Shown one piece after another: positions 23,860-35,114 of a stretch of DNA of 64,000 nt (its first letter is position 1; each line of letters begins with the position of its first letter). Source of the DNA: Corticium candelabrum (Eukaryota > Porifera > Homoscleromorpha > Homosclerophorida > Plakinidae); assembly GCF_963422355.1 (NCBI RefSeq), contig NC_085097.1, forward strand, positions 2,518,001-2,582,000. The letters are read 5' to 3'. The position numbers were made by a program, and so were the translations under genes. The notes under the pieces were generated by a model. That model saw only the letters and a program-made list of their open reading frames with translations, was not told the DNA's origin and made no database searches.

Positions 23860-25090
23860 AACTAGTGATATGCAGTGTCAATAGAGCACTTTGGAGAATT
23901 TTTGGTCTTATGAATAGAAGACACTGTGATATAGTAAATAAAGTTGTCCATCTTCAAAATTTTGGGAAAGTGGCTGTACTCTCCTGCAGATGTTCCGTAA
24001 ATAATCAAGAATTTGAAGAGAACTTTGATCAGTGGCAAAGTCTAACTTTATCTCAATTGCAACTATAATGGATTTAGAAGTATTAAACATAGATGATTTG
24101 AAATTAGCACCAAAGCTTATTCATGCCACTATTTCTCCATCACATTTTGAGAAAATGAAGGTAACACACGCTTTGCATTGGCTTAGCAAGTCAGTGAGCT
24201 AGGACTGCATTACCTCGTACAAGAAGGCCGAGGAAAGGAGTACCTTACAACTGCATGGTTCCTGAAGACGTTTGATCAAATGTCTAGCAAGCATCCTGCA
24301 ACTGTCCTAAGTGAAATGAATCCTGGTGCCTATGTGGAGGCTGTGACATTTCTGAGATCAGTGATCACCCTGATTAAGGGTATGAAATTGGAGAGAGAAG
24401 CGACTGGAAGCCAGTACAAATGGGAGTTCTCATGTCAACAAGTAGTGTTCTTGGTATCTAAGAGGAGTTACTTTCAGTGGGATAAAAATTTCTATTTGAC
24501 TTCTCGTTTTACCCAGGACTGTCTAGAAAACCATTTTACTGTTGTTAGGCTTAAGAACCCTATTTCTTTTCCACTTGCTCTTAAATATGCACTAAAGGTC
24601 ATTTGCATCGCACAAAGTTTGAAGGCACACAGTGGATTTTCTGGCAGATATTAAGAGGATAATAGAGACTTAGTAGTTGATTTACTTGAGCAGCCGGTAA
24701 AGCTATTAGCATAATCTTGATCTACCAGAGGCCAATTCCATAAGCGACATTCAGAAGGCCGAGTTGAACAGTTTATATTATCTGGTGGGATATTGCTCGC
24801 ATAGCATCTGAAAGAACGAAGCTGTTTGCACAGAATGTTTTGAAGATTCGATCAACTGTGTTTCGTATAATCATAAATCGGCGATATTGACTATTCTAAA
24901 ATGATACAAAAAAGGGAGTCTTACACAGGTATTAGAGAAGCTTTCCCTATGATGCTAAAAATGGAAATTATGTTTCGTAAATCGATGTAACTGATGATGT
25001 TGCGCAGCAACTTGGAGAACTGTCGACACAGCTACACAGCTATTGTTTCTGAAAACATCAAACAGCCCAGGAAATCATAAAGAAACTATT
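23860..25090 (+). pseudogene. P-element/THAP9-like transposase relic (C-terminal part)
   Basis: Reads LAPKLIHATISPSHFEKMKV (about 24098-24160), then FLKTFDQMSSKHP, WEFSCQQVVFLV and LTSRFTQDCLENHFTVVR (about 24495-24550). The last resembles the C-terminal block that follows the catalytic region in P-element and THAP9 proteins. Past the stop at 24654 the similarity continues faintly (ELNSLYYLVGYCSHS, then C-x2-C). The N-terminal THAP zinc finger and most of the catalytic region are absent. There are at least three frame disruptions. It abuts the truncated 3' LTR, suggesting a shared breakpoint. Confidence 0.6.
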
Positions 25091-25110
25091 ATAGACTCTT
25101 GCACGACCGA

Positions 25111-25160
25111 CTCTCGTCGCCAGAAGAAGCTAGACTGCGAAACGTCGCGACACGACGAGT
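25111..25160 (+). ncRNA. Possible degenerate hammerhead-like ribozyme
   Basis: The arms CTCGTCG (25113-25119) and CGACGAG (25153-25159) are perfectly complementary over 7 bp. Between them lie CAGAAGA (the hammerhead core is CTGATGA), a short weak stem, GAAAC at 25138, and the palindrome GTCGCGAC, which could act as a tiny stem III. The order fits the minimal type I hammerheads known in Penelope-like elements. Two core positions and the cleavage triplet do not match, so self-cleavage is unlikely. It lies just upstream of a retroelement ORF. Confidence 0.35.
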
Positions 25161-25778
25161 TGGTATAGTTTTAACTCAGTCTATTCACATTAGATCATAT
25201 TATTTCACGACTACCGAGCACTATCTGTTCACCTCGATTCTACCGACATGTCCGCCTCCCAACCGACCGCCCGCACCAAGAGAGTCACTCGACGACAGGA
25301 GCACGACGCACTTCCCGCACGTTCCACCACTTCCCAACCGCCTCGCACACCGAAGAAGACACTTCCGACCGTCTCGAGGACGACAACGGTCGACGGCAAT
25401 CCATTACCTCCGACCGACACCTCGCGGTCGATATTCGCACACACATTCGACTCCCTATACGCACCGGCACCTACAGACACGGAAACACGCCAACGAAACG
25501 TCGAACAGAACGAAGAAATCGACCCACCGCCGCCGACGAACGTCGCCACGCCGCAAACGGAACGGGTAATCCCCGCAGTCCAGACGGACGAGCGAGACGA
25601 GGCCACACCTACAGACCCCAACACCATACAATGGAAAATACACCAGAAGATCATTCTAACCAAGACGAACCACCACATCGAGTTCTTGACCAAATGCAGC
25701 GACCAACAGACGATACCGACAGGACTACAGATACGCAAACTCCCCAACATCACTCAAATGACTGACACCTTTATCATA

Positions 25779-26975
25779 AAGGTAGCCCGTTGCCCCACCT
25801 ACGCTAGAAAGGCCGAATTTCACTTGTCACAAAAAAAACAACCAACGATCTCAAAACATAGACATACCATTCAGCAACAACACCCCGAAAGGAATCCTTC
25901 TAATTCGGACAACGCGAAGAGCTTTACGAAGTCGAAGAAGACTCGTCTGGACAGCCGGTGCGACTCCAAGCAGTCGGTTTCTTCGTCAAATTGCGCCGCC
26001 ATTCTGAAACGTACGGGAGTTCTAAAGGATCACGTGGATAGAACGAAGTCCCGTCTATCATCTGTGACGTCGTGCATGCATCCGTTGTAACCGGATATAT
26101 TATATATTATTTATTGAAAATGTTGCGCAGTAGTGCCATGCGCATAATATGGGTGTGGTGTTAGCTCCGCCCGCCATTGTCCCTAGCGACAGCCAATGAG
26201 CATTCAGCATATAATTTGTCGCACGTGTGTTTCAATAGCTCCGCCTGGATATTTGTGTGGCGACCAATCATCAGTTGCTATATAATTGATTAGTCTCAGT
26301 GATTGGTTCCGACGTTCGACATCGAAAGAGCTCAAATCCGACCGTTATTTCTTTCGAAAACCGTTCGGCGACCTGTTTCTTCCTTCTGTGAACGTTTTTT
26401 GGCCAAGCGACCGTTTTGGGAGACGCGTCGGCGTGAACAACTCGATTCGAGCAGACTCGCCCACCGTAATTCACGTTTCCTTTCTCGTAATCCGTTCGTT
26501 TAGGGGTTTGACTTTGTCTGTAGGTTGATTGAAACGTTATTGAGAGGATAGACGAGTGTTGGGGACGTCTGCGACTGATAATGAGCGACAGGAAGAGGTC
26601 TGGTTCGTGTAGCGGCGAATTCACGGCGTGACATTGGACTAGATTGCTAATTGTTGCATTTGAGATTGTTCTTGGTACTTCTAATAAAGTAAGAAAGATG
26701 TATCGGTTTACCTACGTGTCTTCAAATACATCGTTCTACCATTCTGCCGAGTTACAACCGGTTTTAGCGAAGGTCGTGGTCGACCTACAATAGAACAACG
26801 GCTACCTCGAAAGCCTAGCAACGCGTACTTTGGCAAAAAACGAACCCGCGAGTAGAAAGGGCATAAGTAGACATGTTCACAGCCGGTGTTTGAGCTCGAA
26901 ATGAGCGCGCAGTTCAAAAGATAATATTGCGGTAAGGTGAGTGTGACTTGCGTAGGTGGGGCAACAGGCTACCTT
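25779..26975. mobile_element. 1.2-kb non-autonomous TIR transposon with 3-bp TSD
   Basis: Ends are AAGGTAGCCCGTTGCCCC... and its inverted partner, matching over about 26 bp with one difference (CCCG against CCTG). It is flanked by ATA on both sides (25776-25778 and 26976-26978), and the target frame is restored by its removal. A 3-bp duplication would suit PIF/Harbinger or a similar superfamily; class is not proven. No transposase is encoded. The interior holds two promoter-like modules and short ORF beginnings. Confidence 0.85.
26120..26330. promoter_or_regulatory. Divergent promoter-like module inside the TIR element
   Basis: CCAAT boxes in both orientations (CCAATGAG about 26195, CCAATCAT about 26265, ATTGG about 26302) alternate with TATA-like ATATAAT (about 26210 and 26280). 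On the minus side an ATG at about 26020 opens a 43-codon frame, MAAQFDEETDCLESHRLS. On the plus side a short frame MSDRKRSGSCS starts at 26580, with AATAAA at about 26683. This may be a captured host promoter pair. Activity is not shown. Confidence 0.35.
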
Positions 26976-27829
26976 ATAGAGAACTGGGAGACGATCCTGA
27001 GAGACACCGAGTCCAAACTCATGTTACTCTCACTACGACACCTAGAGGATACAAAGACACAATTGGAGAGAGAAACGACAGACCTACAACGACAACTAGA
27101 CGCCGTCTCCGACGGCCTCGACACACGACAACAGACGGACCACCGACAACAGCAGCGAGACAACACAGAGTACATCGACCGACTCCAGAACGAATTGAAA
27201 CAGAGACGAACAAAAAACTACACTACCTCAACAGAACGACCCGCAACACAACGACCAACAGAGGCACCTACGACACGCGACGCACACAACACCCCAACCA
27301 CGTGCCCCCACACCGGACACTCGACAACAACAACAGACCTCCAGCACTCATGTCCCTACGCATCCCCGACCGACATCCACGACCCGACACACAAGAACAA
27401 CACCACAGACAACACTACCACCGACAACCGGATGACCACCAGAGACACCAACAACAACAACACGAGCGGCAGCAACAACAACAACCACACAGACCAGAAC
27501 AACAACAACAACAACAACAACACTACCGACACTACCCCAGAAATCAACACCAATACTACCAACCGGAACACCACAACAACCATTACCAACCGAGACAACA
27601 CCACGATCTCGCCCACAACGATGTCAGACAACAAATCCAACACATCGCACAGACCCTACACTTCCTGCAACAATCCCTCCAACCACTACTCGAACAGCAT
27701 CATTTTTTATAGACGACACGCCCCCACAACACACACGACATCACAGCACACGTACCCCACAAGTGGCAGCTCCTCACTGGCGACACCGGCACAGTCCGAC
27801 GCCCCACCGACAATCCAAACAAAATAAAA

Positions 27830-28900
27830 AAATTGACTTAGTTCGTTGTCTTTTCAGACAGACTGTCTGCTAAGAAAGCACAAAGATATTTGGAATAAAT
27901 TTATGTCGAGACTATTAACGAAGAGTCAACAACATTTGAGACGCAGCAATGCAGCAATCTAGTGAGTGGATCAAACAAATATTTATGACTGATATGAACG
28001 ACATTGTTTAGAAAGCAGATCCACTTGTTGATATAAAAATATAAAAATTTGAGGTATGGCCTAACGTTTGCCCAGACTACCAAAGGCAAAAACCCTTCAT
28101 TACGTAAACAACTGTTCAAATTTTGGCGCAGGTATTCTCCATTCCGCGAGAGAGGGGGTTATCAGGTGAGGTTGATGCAAACATGTTATCAGAGCAACAA
28201 ATATACGAGATAATGACATCCGGATCAGCAATGGAGGAAAAACTTGAAAGGTAGCGGCGCCTTACTTCACGTACCAAAATGCTTGATTGGTTTGTACCTA
28301 GATAATCTTGATACAATTGTCACATCGCGTTGCGATTTTTTCATGTGTTTATCTTGACTGTATTTAACAATGTAGAATAATTTTGGTTAATGTCTAGGCT
28401 CTGGGTACCATTTTCTCCTCATCTTGCCAAAGGTAAGCTAAAACGGCCTGAATCTCTCTCGTAATCGCTTTAGTGCAAAAACATGGTACAGACGGTAACA
28501 TGTATCTGCTAGCATGATGCGTGCACCGTTTCATTTGGTGTGGATGGCAGTATGGCGTAGAGACAAGCCTATTAAAATTAATGACTTACGCGATAGTTTT
28601 ACGACACACAAAATTGTTACTGCCTGAATTTTACTAGTATGCACTCAGACTTCCTTAGCACCAGTCAGCTCCGTCCTGAAGTGGACATCACATTCAACGA
28701 AAGTGTACTAGCCTACCGACTCAATTACATTTAGGTGTCCAAGCATAAAAAGATATTTATATTGCGATGAACCTTGGAAAAGCACACTGCTACGCATGTA
28801 GAGTAACGGAGTTGTACACGTTCTCTTGTGTCTGATTCTGCACGTGCAAGTTGGAGCAAACGAAGACATTTGATTTAATTGATTTGAACTTTTCCCAACT
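27830..28900. other. LINE relic tail and spacer, no gene
   Basis: Opens with the tail of the LINE-derived repeat (see 45180-45625), then TTTTGGCGC at about 28119, then sequence with no frame or domain. The same DNA recurs at 45577-46655. Confidence 0.5.
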
Positions 28901-28914
28901 GTGTTTGTGAATAC

Positions 28915-29260
28915 ATGTCGACGTTTGCTTCATCTCAATCTCCTGCTTTCCAAGAAGCAGTTGGTGCCGTTAAGTCAAAACCTTTATCAGTCCGTCAAGC
29001 AGCAAAGATCTATGGCTGTGCTACAACAACACTTTACAGCCACGTCCGTGTTGACAAACACCAGCAAACTGGCAGGCTTACCACGCTTTCAGAGCTAGGA
29101 GAGAGGTAGTGGTTCGTGCATGCATAGCTCCAGGAACATTTGGCTACCCAGCTACACTTGACATGGTTGGGCGTATGCTCAAGCAATATCGAAAAGACGT
29201 TGATTGTCAAATCTCGCTTCCATCAGGCGAGCCATCAAAAAAGTGATGGAGTGATGGAGA
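28915..29260 (+). pseudogene. psq/pogo-type transposase N-terminal fragment, copy 1
   Basis: MSTFASSQSPAFQEAVGAVK leads into a helix-turn-helix (SVRQAAKIYGCATTTLYSHV), the psq/CENP-B-type DNA-binding motif of Pogo/Tigger-like transposases. After a TAG at 29107 a trace of the following block remains (VVRACIAPGTFGYPATLDMV). The DDE domain is missing. A nearly identical fragment is at 46670. Confidence 0.65.
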
Positions 29261-29344
29261 GCTTTCGTCAAACGTTGACCAGGAACTAACTGAAAGGAAA
29301 CCACAGCATCTAACTATCCAAAGAGCCAAGTGTTGAACCCATTA

Positions 29345-29935
29345 ACTTCCGAACGCAGACATTGACTCAAAACCTCTGTCACGATAGAACTCGTATCAGC
29401 ATGCATATCTTTCCAACACTCACAGTACTTGCCGAAAAGCACTTAGCAGTATACCACCATCTGCTGCTGTGACAAACTGTTTAGTATATCCAAGAATGGA
29501 GAAATCCCGAAAGGGCTCGCATTGTCTGCACTGAAGAACCGTTTGAAAGTGAAGAGGAGATGGGGTGAGGCAAAAAATAAAGCCGCGAAACAATGAAGTT
29601 TTAGTATATACGAGATATAAACAGCTGTGTGTTTCAGCAAAAACCTACACTTACAGAAGCTTTCAGCTAATGATGTGAAAGTGGCAATGACTATAAGTGT
29701 TGTGTAAATACGCTTTGTTTTGGAAAGATTTTCAAATTATTTGACAATACAATATGTTTTTTGCCACAAATCTGTCTGTCTTTCTACAGTTACTCATAGT
29801 AACGAAAGTTAACTTCAGCATCAATAGCATTGCATGCTGCTGACACTACCCTCCGTGTATCAATAGACTAAAACAAGACACAACTTAGCGCAATATGCGT
29901 TGGCATCAAGGTCAAAGTTAGACTCGTATCCTGAC
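29345..29935 (+). repeat. LINE-derived repeat R, copy 1
   Basis: Same family as six other copies in this window. Here the RT motif region (near 29832) reads CAADTT rather than YADDTT, i.e. one catalytic Asp is lost. No open frame remains. Confidence 0.65.
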
Positions 29936-29989
29936 GTAGCGTGACCAGGGCCTCTAACAATTAGATACCGCTCGCTCCATTTGTTCTTT

Positions 29990-30660
29990 GGCGACGCTTG
30001 TAATCAGAGTCTTATGCAACTTTGAGACTGCATCTATAGCTGGCGCAGCCCGGCCTGTACATAGGAGTATTTACTTCGCAATCCCGCCTATTCCTCGTGC
30101 ATGCATTCCAAGCAAGACAAGTGTTGCTGGCGCTGTTCATACGCAGCGGAGACGTCCCGCATTACGGCGAGCCCCGTACCACTTTTGAAGAATGTCAAAT
30201 GATGCAAATGCCGTTGGGCCAATCCGCCGTACCACTTTGTGAGTGCTCCACCGCCTCTGGCTGTTGTACGGTCACTCACGGCAGCAAGAGTAGTACTGCA
30301 TGAGTAGTCCGCATGAGCGTTGGTGCTGTTTGAGTGCCTAATTGGCGACTTGCATTTACAACATTGAACGTTGTTCTTAAGTTTTAGATGAATAGAAAAC
30401 TACAATGGACAGAAGAAATGGAGCAGGTATAAAGCCTGGTTCACAAAATGTACCGTTTACTTCAGGAGTGAATGAGTACCTCATTTCAAGATGGTTGCAG
30501 GACATGCAAACGAAGGTGTGTTTTTAACCATTTCGTGTACCCGGACTGGACTACAGTACAGTTTGTACCAGACAATCCTAGACCGTGTTTTTATGCTAGA
30601 TTGATTGGGCCAAGTTCATTCAGGGGCGCGCGATTTTCCGCAGATTTCTACTAGCAGTAG
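29990..30660. other. GC-richer patch with promoter-like motifs
   Basis: Contains a perfect ATGCAAAT octamer (about 30203-30210) and an adjacent CCAAT box on the plus strand (about 30219). Short frames run across it, none recognisable. The patch is duplicated at 47732-48400. It could be an element promoter. Confidence 0.3.
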
Positions 30661-31216
30661 CGTGTCCTCAGTGGCATGCCAATCACATTTTGGAGCTTGC
30701 CTTCTACAATAAGATTTTGCCGCCTAACTGAAGGGCAACTATATTGTGAAACAGAGCTATCAATGTGCAATTCAAATCTACCCGAAGGGCACGAACAGTA
30801 GTTAAAGGTAACTTCATTTGACATCTTCAGTAATTTTATAGAATTACATAATTTTATAAGTGAAGCATTTTCTATAATACTGAACAACACAAATGCAGCA
30901 CACATGTACAGCTGACAGAGTGAATTTGGCAGAGTACTATTCAGCTGATTGCGTAAAAGTTTGGTTCTACTGACGTTACAAAATGTAGACTACCCCTATG
31001 GTAGATCTACACTATACAAAATAGTCAGGAAGATGAGGTTTAGGTACAAAGACTTAACAAGAAGACTGCACTGTATGAGCAATACAAAATCATCGATGCA
31101 CGTCATGAGTACATCAGGAAAATCCTGACTTTCCGTTCTGAGGGCAAGCCAATAGTCTACCTCGACAAGACCTGGCTCAATGCACATCATACTCGTGCGT
31201 ATTGCTCAAACAACTA

Positions 31217-32468
31217 CAGTGTGTTTCAAAAGTAACATACCAGTATATTATTGAAATACATTATGACAATAATTGTATATCTAAAGCGAATAATGCTTAC
31301 ATTTATTGCCCAAAATATATCTTTATAATAACAAAAACAGTTTTCATTTCAAATGTGGTGGATTGTCACTTTATGACGTCATAATAGTACGCCATGGCAA
31401 CATATTCTAAAGAAGTTCAGAATATTTTCAAAGAAAACTTTGGAGAGGAACGACTTCCTGATCGACATTGTGTTGTTGCATTAATGAAGAAATTCGAGCA
31501 AGCTGGAAGCGTGCAGGATCGACCTCGTAGTGGCCGTCCTTCAGTTATAAATAACGAAGCACTACGAGATGTCACGAAGAAACTTGATAGGAGCCCGCAT
31601 AAATCTCTGAGACCGTCTTTCACAGGAAGTTGGTATGTCGTTAACGTCAACCTACAGAGCAGTTAAGAAGCAGAAGTTCTTCCCTTACAAAGTTAGTGCC
31701 GTCCATGAACTCAAGGCACAAGACACCGAAAAGCGAGTAAGCTTCTGTCGTTGATTTCAACAATTCATCGACATGAATGGAGAAAATATCTTGAATGATA
31801 CATTCTTTACTGATGAGGCATGGTTTCATTTATCTGGCTATACCAACAGGCAGAATTCGAGATCATGGGCAACTGAAAATCCCCATGAAATATTCGAGAA
31901 GCCGCTTCATGACCAAAAGATCGGTGTCTCGTGTGCAGTATCCAGGAGCCGTATCATTGGGCCAATCTTCTTCGACAGCACCGTTAACTCTGATCGGTAT
32001 ATTAAGAACATTTTTGTTCCGTTTTCTGAACAACTTACAGCATCAGAAAAGCAAAGAACATGGTTCCAACAAGATGGCGCCAATGCTCATACTGCACGAG
32101 CTACGATGACAGCCGTCCGCAAGGTATTCGGTGAACGCGTCATTTCACGAGATTTATGGCCACCACGCTCACCAGACCTGACGCCACCGGATTTTTACCT
32201 TTGGGGAAAATTGAAAGATCTTGTTTATGCTGACAACCCTCGTTCAATCAATGATCTTAAACATAATATCAGACAAATCATTGCCGATATCAGATGTGAG
32301 GAACTGCACCGAGTCTTCAGCAGCCTGCGTCGGAGAGTCGAACTCTGTCTCCAAGTGGATGGCTCACATTTCCAGCAACTGTTATGATTAGTTAATGTAG
32401 CAAATATTTCTAATTACAAATATTTTTAATTATAAATACTTTCGGTATGTTACTTTTAAAACACCCTG
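31217..32468 (+). mobile_element. Mariner-family transposon, copy 1 (1,252 bp)
   Basis: Terminal inverted repeats CAGTGTGTTTCAAAAGTAAC and its partner ending TTTTAAAACACCCTG; flanked by TA on both sides (31215-31216 and 32469-32470). The transposase runs to 32387 with catalytic blocks TDEAWFHLSG, WFQQDGA and SPDLTPPDFYLWG. About 138 bp covering the start codon and first residues have been deleted at about 31403, and a TGA lies near 31753. The C terminus is intact (SLRRRVELCLQVDG). Inactive. Confidence 0.9.
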
Positions 32469-32482
32469 TAAAATAGAGAGTA

Positions 32483-32700
32483 GAGATCATCAGCGGACTC
32501 ATGTAACGTAAGTGAAGATAAGAAGACATATATTAGAGACTGTGCAGATCTATTAACCGACAAGAAGACTTATGAGTATTTGTAGTCCTGTTGGTGTTGT
32601 TTGTTGGTCGCTGCATTTTGTCAAGAATTCAATGTGGTGGTTCGTTTTTGTTAGAATAATTTTCTTTTGGTGTAATTTGCGTTGTGTGGTGTTAGTCTAT
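32483..32700. other. Spacer within the DDE_3 relic
   Basis: No domain. Nearly identical to 53043-53250 in copy 2. A GTAAGT at 32508 and a TTAG near 32694 would allow an intron. Confidence 0.35.
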
Positions 32701-33705
32701 TATGGCAATGAAGGCCTACGTGTGCCTTCCGGAAAATGTGGTAGATCTATCATACTTCACGCAGGATGGAAATAGGAATGGATTGCAAATGCAGAGTTGG
32801 TCTTTAGAGACAAAACTAGAACAGGAGACTACCACCAAGAGAAGAATACAAACCACTTCATGGAGTGGTATGAGAGGAAGCTCATCGCCAACTGTCCTCC
32901 ACGCTCTGTCATCGTCCTTGACAATGCCGAATACCACAACTGTGGTAGAAAAATCCGTACAATGATGGACTATTTAGAGAATCGCAACATCTAATACGAC
33001 AAAACGCTCAAAGCAGAAATCTTAATTCATGCTTATCTAAGCACGTAACCCACAGAGCACGGACATGACAGACGTTCTCGCGTCCGAGAAGGGCCACCAA
33101 GTTCTTCGACTTTCAGTTGGCCATTGCAAACTAAATCCCATCGAAAACGTATGAGCACAACTTAAGCCTATGCTGCAGCGCACAATGGCAGCAACTGAGA
33201 GATTGGCCAAGGAAGGAATCCAAAACGTGACGGCTGAGAAATGGAAGAAGTGCGTTGACTATGTAATTAGCAACGTAGAGTACCATTATACAACCTGTGA
33301 TATCATTGTATAGAACAAGCGGAAGAGAGTCTAGTGATAGAAGTAAGGAACGATGACTCCTCCAGCTCTGAAAGCAAGGAGATCTTTGTTTCTGACTCTG
33401 AAGACGTCACTGACAACTTCTTGGCTGTCTCACGCTTCCCTAGAAATGCAATTCAGATAATGAAGTTTCCCATTTAGCTAGAATTGGATGGGTCATGTCA
33501 GAATGGGGTGGAGTCTACGTATGTAATCCTCCGAAAGCTGCTCGTTCTAACGTATCTGAGTGTCATTCTTATTGTTTGAGAATACACCAATGTCTCCGCC
33601 TCCAAACGTCCGTTCGAGAGGTACCAGTTCAACGTTAAGTGCCAGAGCCTCAAGATCTGGGAATTCTCTAATACAGCCTCTATCGTTGGAATGGACTTAA
33701 GTTAA

Positions 33706-35114
33706 CCCTCCCGCGGTGGACCACAACTCCAGTTGTATGACGCCCACCACGTGAAGACTACCGTGAGCATCTGCGCACGACTAACGAAGAAAGGCCAAAA
33801 CAGGTCCTTATACACCCCAACCGTTAGGAAAGATGTGGCCTGATCCCTTTGTTCTAATGGTCCAATCAGAGACGCGTTGTTGCTATGCAGAATAGACCAG
33901 TCGAAAACCGGTATGACTAGTCGCCATTTTGTCTCGAGCATGTCTCCTAGAAGGTCTTGCCGCGATAACACTGACGCGAGGCTCCTGGAACTGACTTGGT
34001 CAGTGCAGGCGACATCTGATGATGATGTCCCAAGGCCATCTACCGCCGTCCGAGGTGAAACATTCAAATGCGACAGGTTTTTGCGTGCGAACAAACAGTG
34101 TTGTGTTAAAGGTTCTTCGACCCGTCGCCGTCGGCCTAGGAACGACGACGAAGAGTTTTTGGTGGACGAGAGGGATGACACCGAGATGGATGATACCGAG
34201 ATGGATACTATCGAGGGAGACGAGGAGTCAGAGGAAACCACCACCCGTTCAACTTCCGGTGTCGCTGCTGCTACCGGAAGTCGCGGAAGACGGAGGAGTC
34301 GCACGTCTGGTGCCGGTAGCGGCAAAGGACAACGCGCGGAGCAGCGACGTCAACTAGACGCACAGTCAGCGAGAGCTGTGGAACTTGATGCCGAGAACGG
34401 TTGGCGTACCATCCACCAGCCAACGTGCGTCTGGGAGTTCGAGATCAGCAGTCTGGACCCACAAAACAGTTCAGGAGCGATAAAGGGGCTTTGCCGTAAG
34501 GTTTCATGCGGTGATGGAATTCTAATTATGTGACTGGAATGTTGATAATTTTTTTAGTTTTTTTCATTGTTTTTCACGGAGGGTGTGTGGGAGCTGTTGG
34601 TTAGAAGCACTAATTTGTATGCGCTAAACTATCTGGATGAACCAACTGAGGAAGACCTTGCCCGACCATGGACAGACGTCACCGTCCCTGAGCTGAAGGC
34701 CTTTTTTGGTTGCCTTATATACACATGGGCATACAGGATCTACCTCGTCTTGAAATGTACTGGTCCAAGAAAGATTTTTATTTACAATCTAACTTGGCAA
34801 GTGTCTTCACTGTGGTCAGGTAGGTCAAGTGTTCACATTTCTTGATTTCAAAAGATATTTACAGAGTGTTATTACCCAGATTCGAGCAAATCTTACGATT
34901 TCTGCACGTTTCTGACCCCTACACTGAGATTCAACCCGGTCAGGAAAGGTACGACAAGTTTGGCAAGGTTATACCTCTTATTGATGCCTTGAAGAAATCG
35001 TTTCAGGCAAAGTATTCCTTGCCCCGGGACATTGCCGTTGACGAGGCGATGATTCCCTTCAAGGGTCGAATCTCGTTCCGTCAGGTTTGCATAGAAAGTA
35101 AAATTTTGTGTGAA
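33706..35114 (+). pseudogene. piggyBac-like element, copy 1, 3'-truncated
   Basis: Begins after TTAA (33702-33705) with CCCTCCCGCGG, the expected piggyBac end. Transposase: acidic/basic N terminus (33877-34500), a short intron, FFTEGVWELL, a frame change near 34725, WSKKDFYLQSN, a 45-nt intron, LLPRFEQILRFLHV, and DIAVDEAMIPFKGR carrying the first catalytic Asp (about 35040). The element is cut by the hAT insertion at 35115, so the other catalytic blocks are missing. It shares the 34725 frame error with copy 2. Confidence 0.85.

Larger units (their letters stand above)
25248..27827 (+). pseudogene. Retroelement upstream ORF, split by an insertion
   Basis: The 5' half (25248-25778) begins MSASQPTARTKRVTRRQEHD, is Pro/Thr/Arg-rich, and contains HHIEFLTKCSDQQTIPTGLQ (about 25670-25730). 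The 3' half resumes at 26979 with ENWETILRDTESKLMLLSLR, then a coiled-coil-like Glu/Gln region, then a very long Asn/Thr/Gln low-complexity tail to 27827. Removing 25779-26975 plus one ATA joins the halves in frame (TFI-I-ENWE). Strong A+C bias on the plus strand sets the 3' half apart from its surroundings. I recognise the style as the first ORF of an RT-bearing retroelement, perhaps Penelope-like given the ribozyme-like fold upstream. No RT is present; 27826 is a breakpoint. Confidence 0.55.
31020..33480 (+). pseudogene. DDE_3 (IS630-like) transposase relic, copy 1, split by mariner
   Basis: The 5' part (31020-31214) reads RHEYIRKILTFRSEGKPIVY followed by LDKTWLNAHHT, the first catalytic Asp block. 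The mariner element interrupts it. The rest resumes at about 32702: VPSGKCGRSIILHAG, DYHQEKNTNHFMEWYE, VIVLDNAEYHN (second Asp) and LNPIENV-AQLK (the Glu block, with a TGA where Trp is expected). An acidic tail (SDSEDVTDNF) ends near 33450. The 230 bp between mariner and 32702 is non-coding and could be an intron. A family of cut-and-paste transposases; this copy is dead. Confidence 0.75.
27826..35114. repeat. Large direct duplication, copy 1 (~7.3 kb)
   Basis: Near-identical to 45562-58925 once insertions in the latter are subtracted. Contents in order: LINE relic tail, E2F-like promoter patch, psq relic, LINE relic, GC-richer patch near 30000-30300, DDE_3 transposase split by mariner, piggyBac 5' half. 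The left edge abuts the retroelement ORF and the right edge is the hAT element at 35115. Confidence 0.9.

Noticed and set aside
25229-25753. 174-codon minus-strand ORF
   Set aside because: Shadow of the low-complexity retroelement ORF on the plus strand, whose in-frame rejoining across the insertion supports the plus strand.
26948-27712. 254-codon Arg/Gln/Thr-rich frame
   Set aside because: Alternative frame of the A+C-rich tract; the frame containing ENWETILRDTESKL continues the upstream half, so that one is preferred.
33702-34325. 207-codon minus-strand Ser-rich ORF (and its duplicate at 57652-58137)
   Set aside because: Antisense shadow of the piggyBac N-terminal exon; open because of the Asp/Glu/Arg-rich sense coding.
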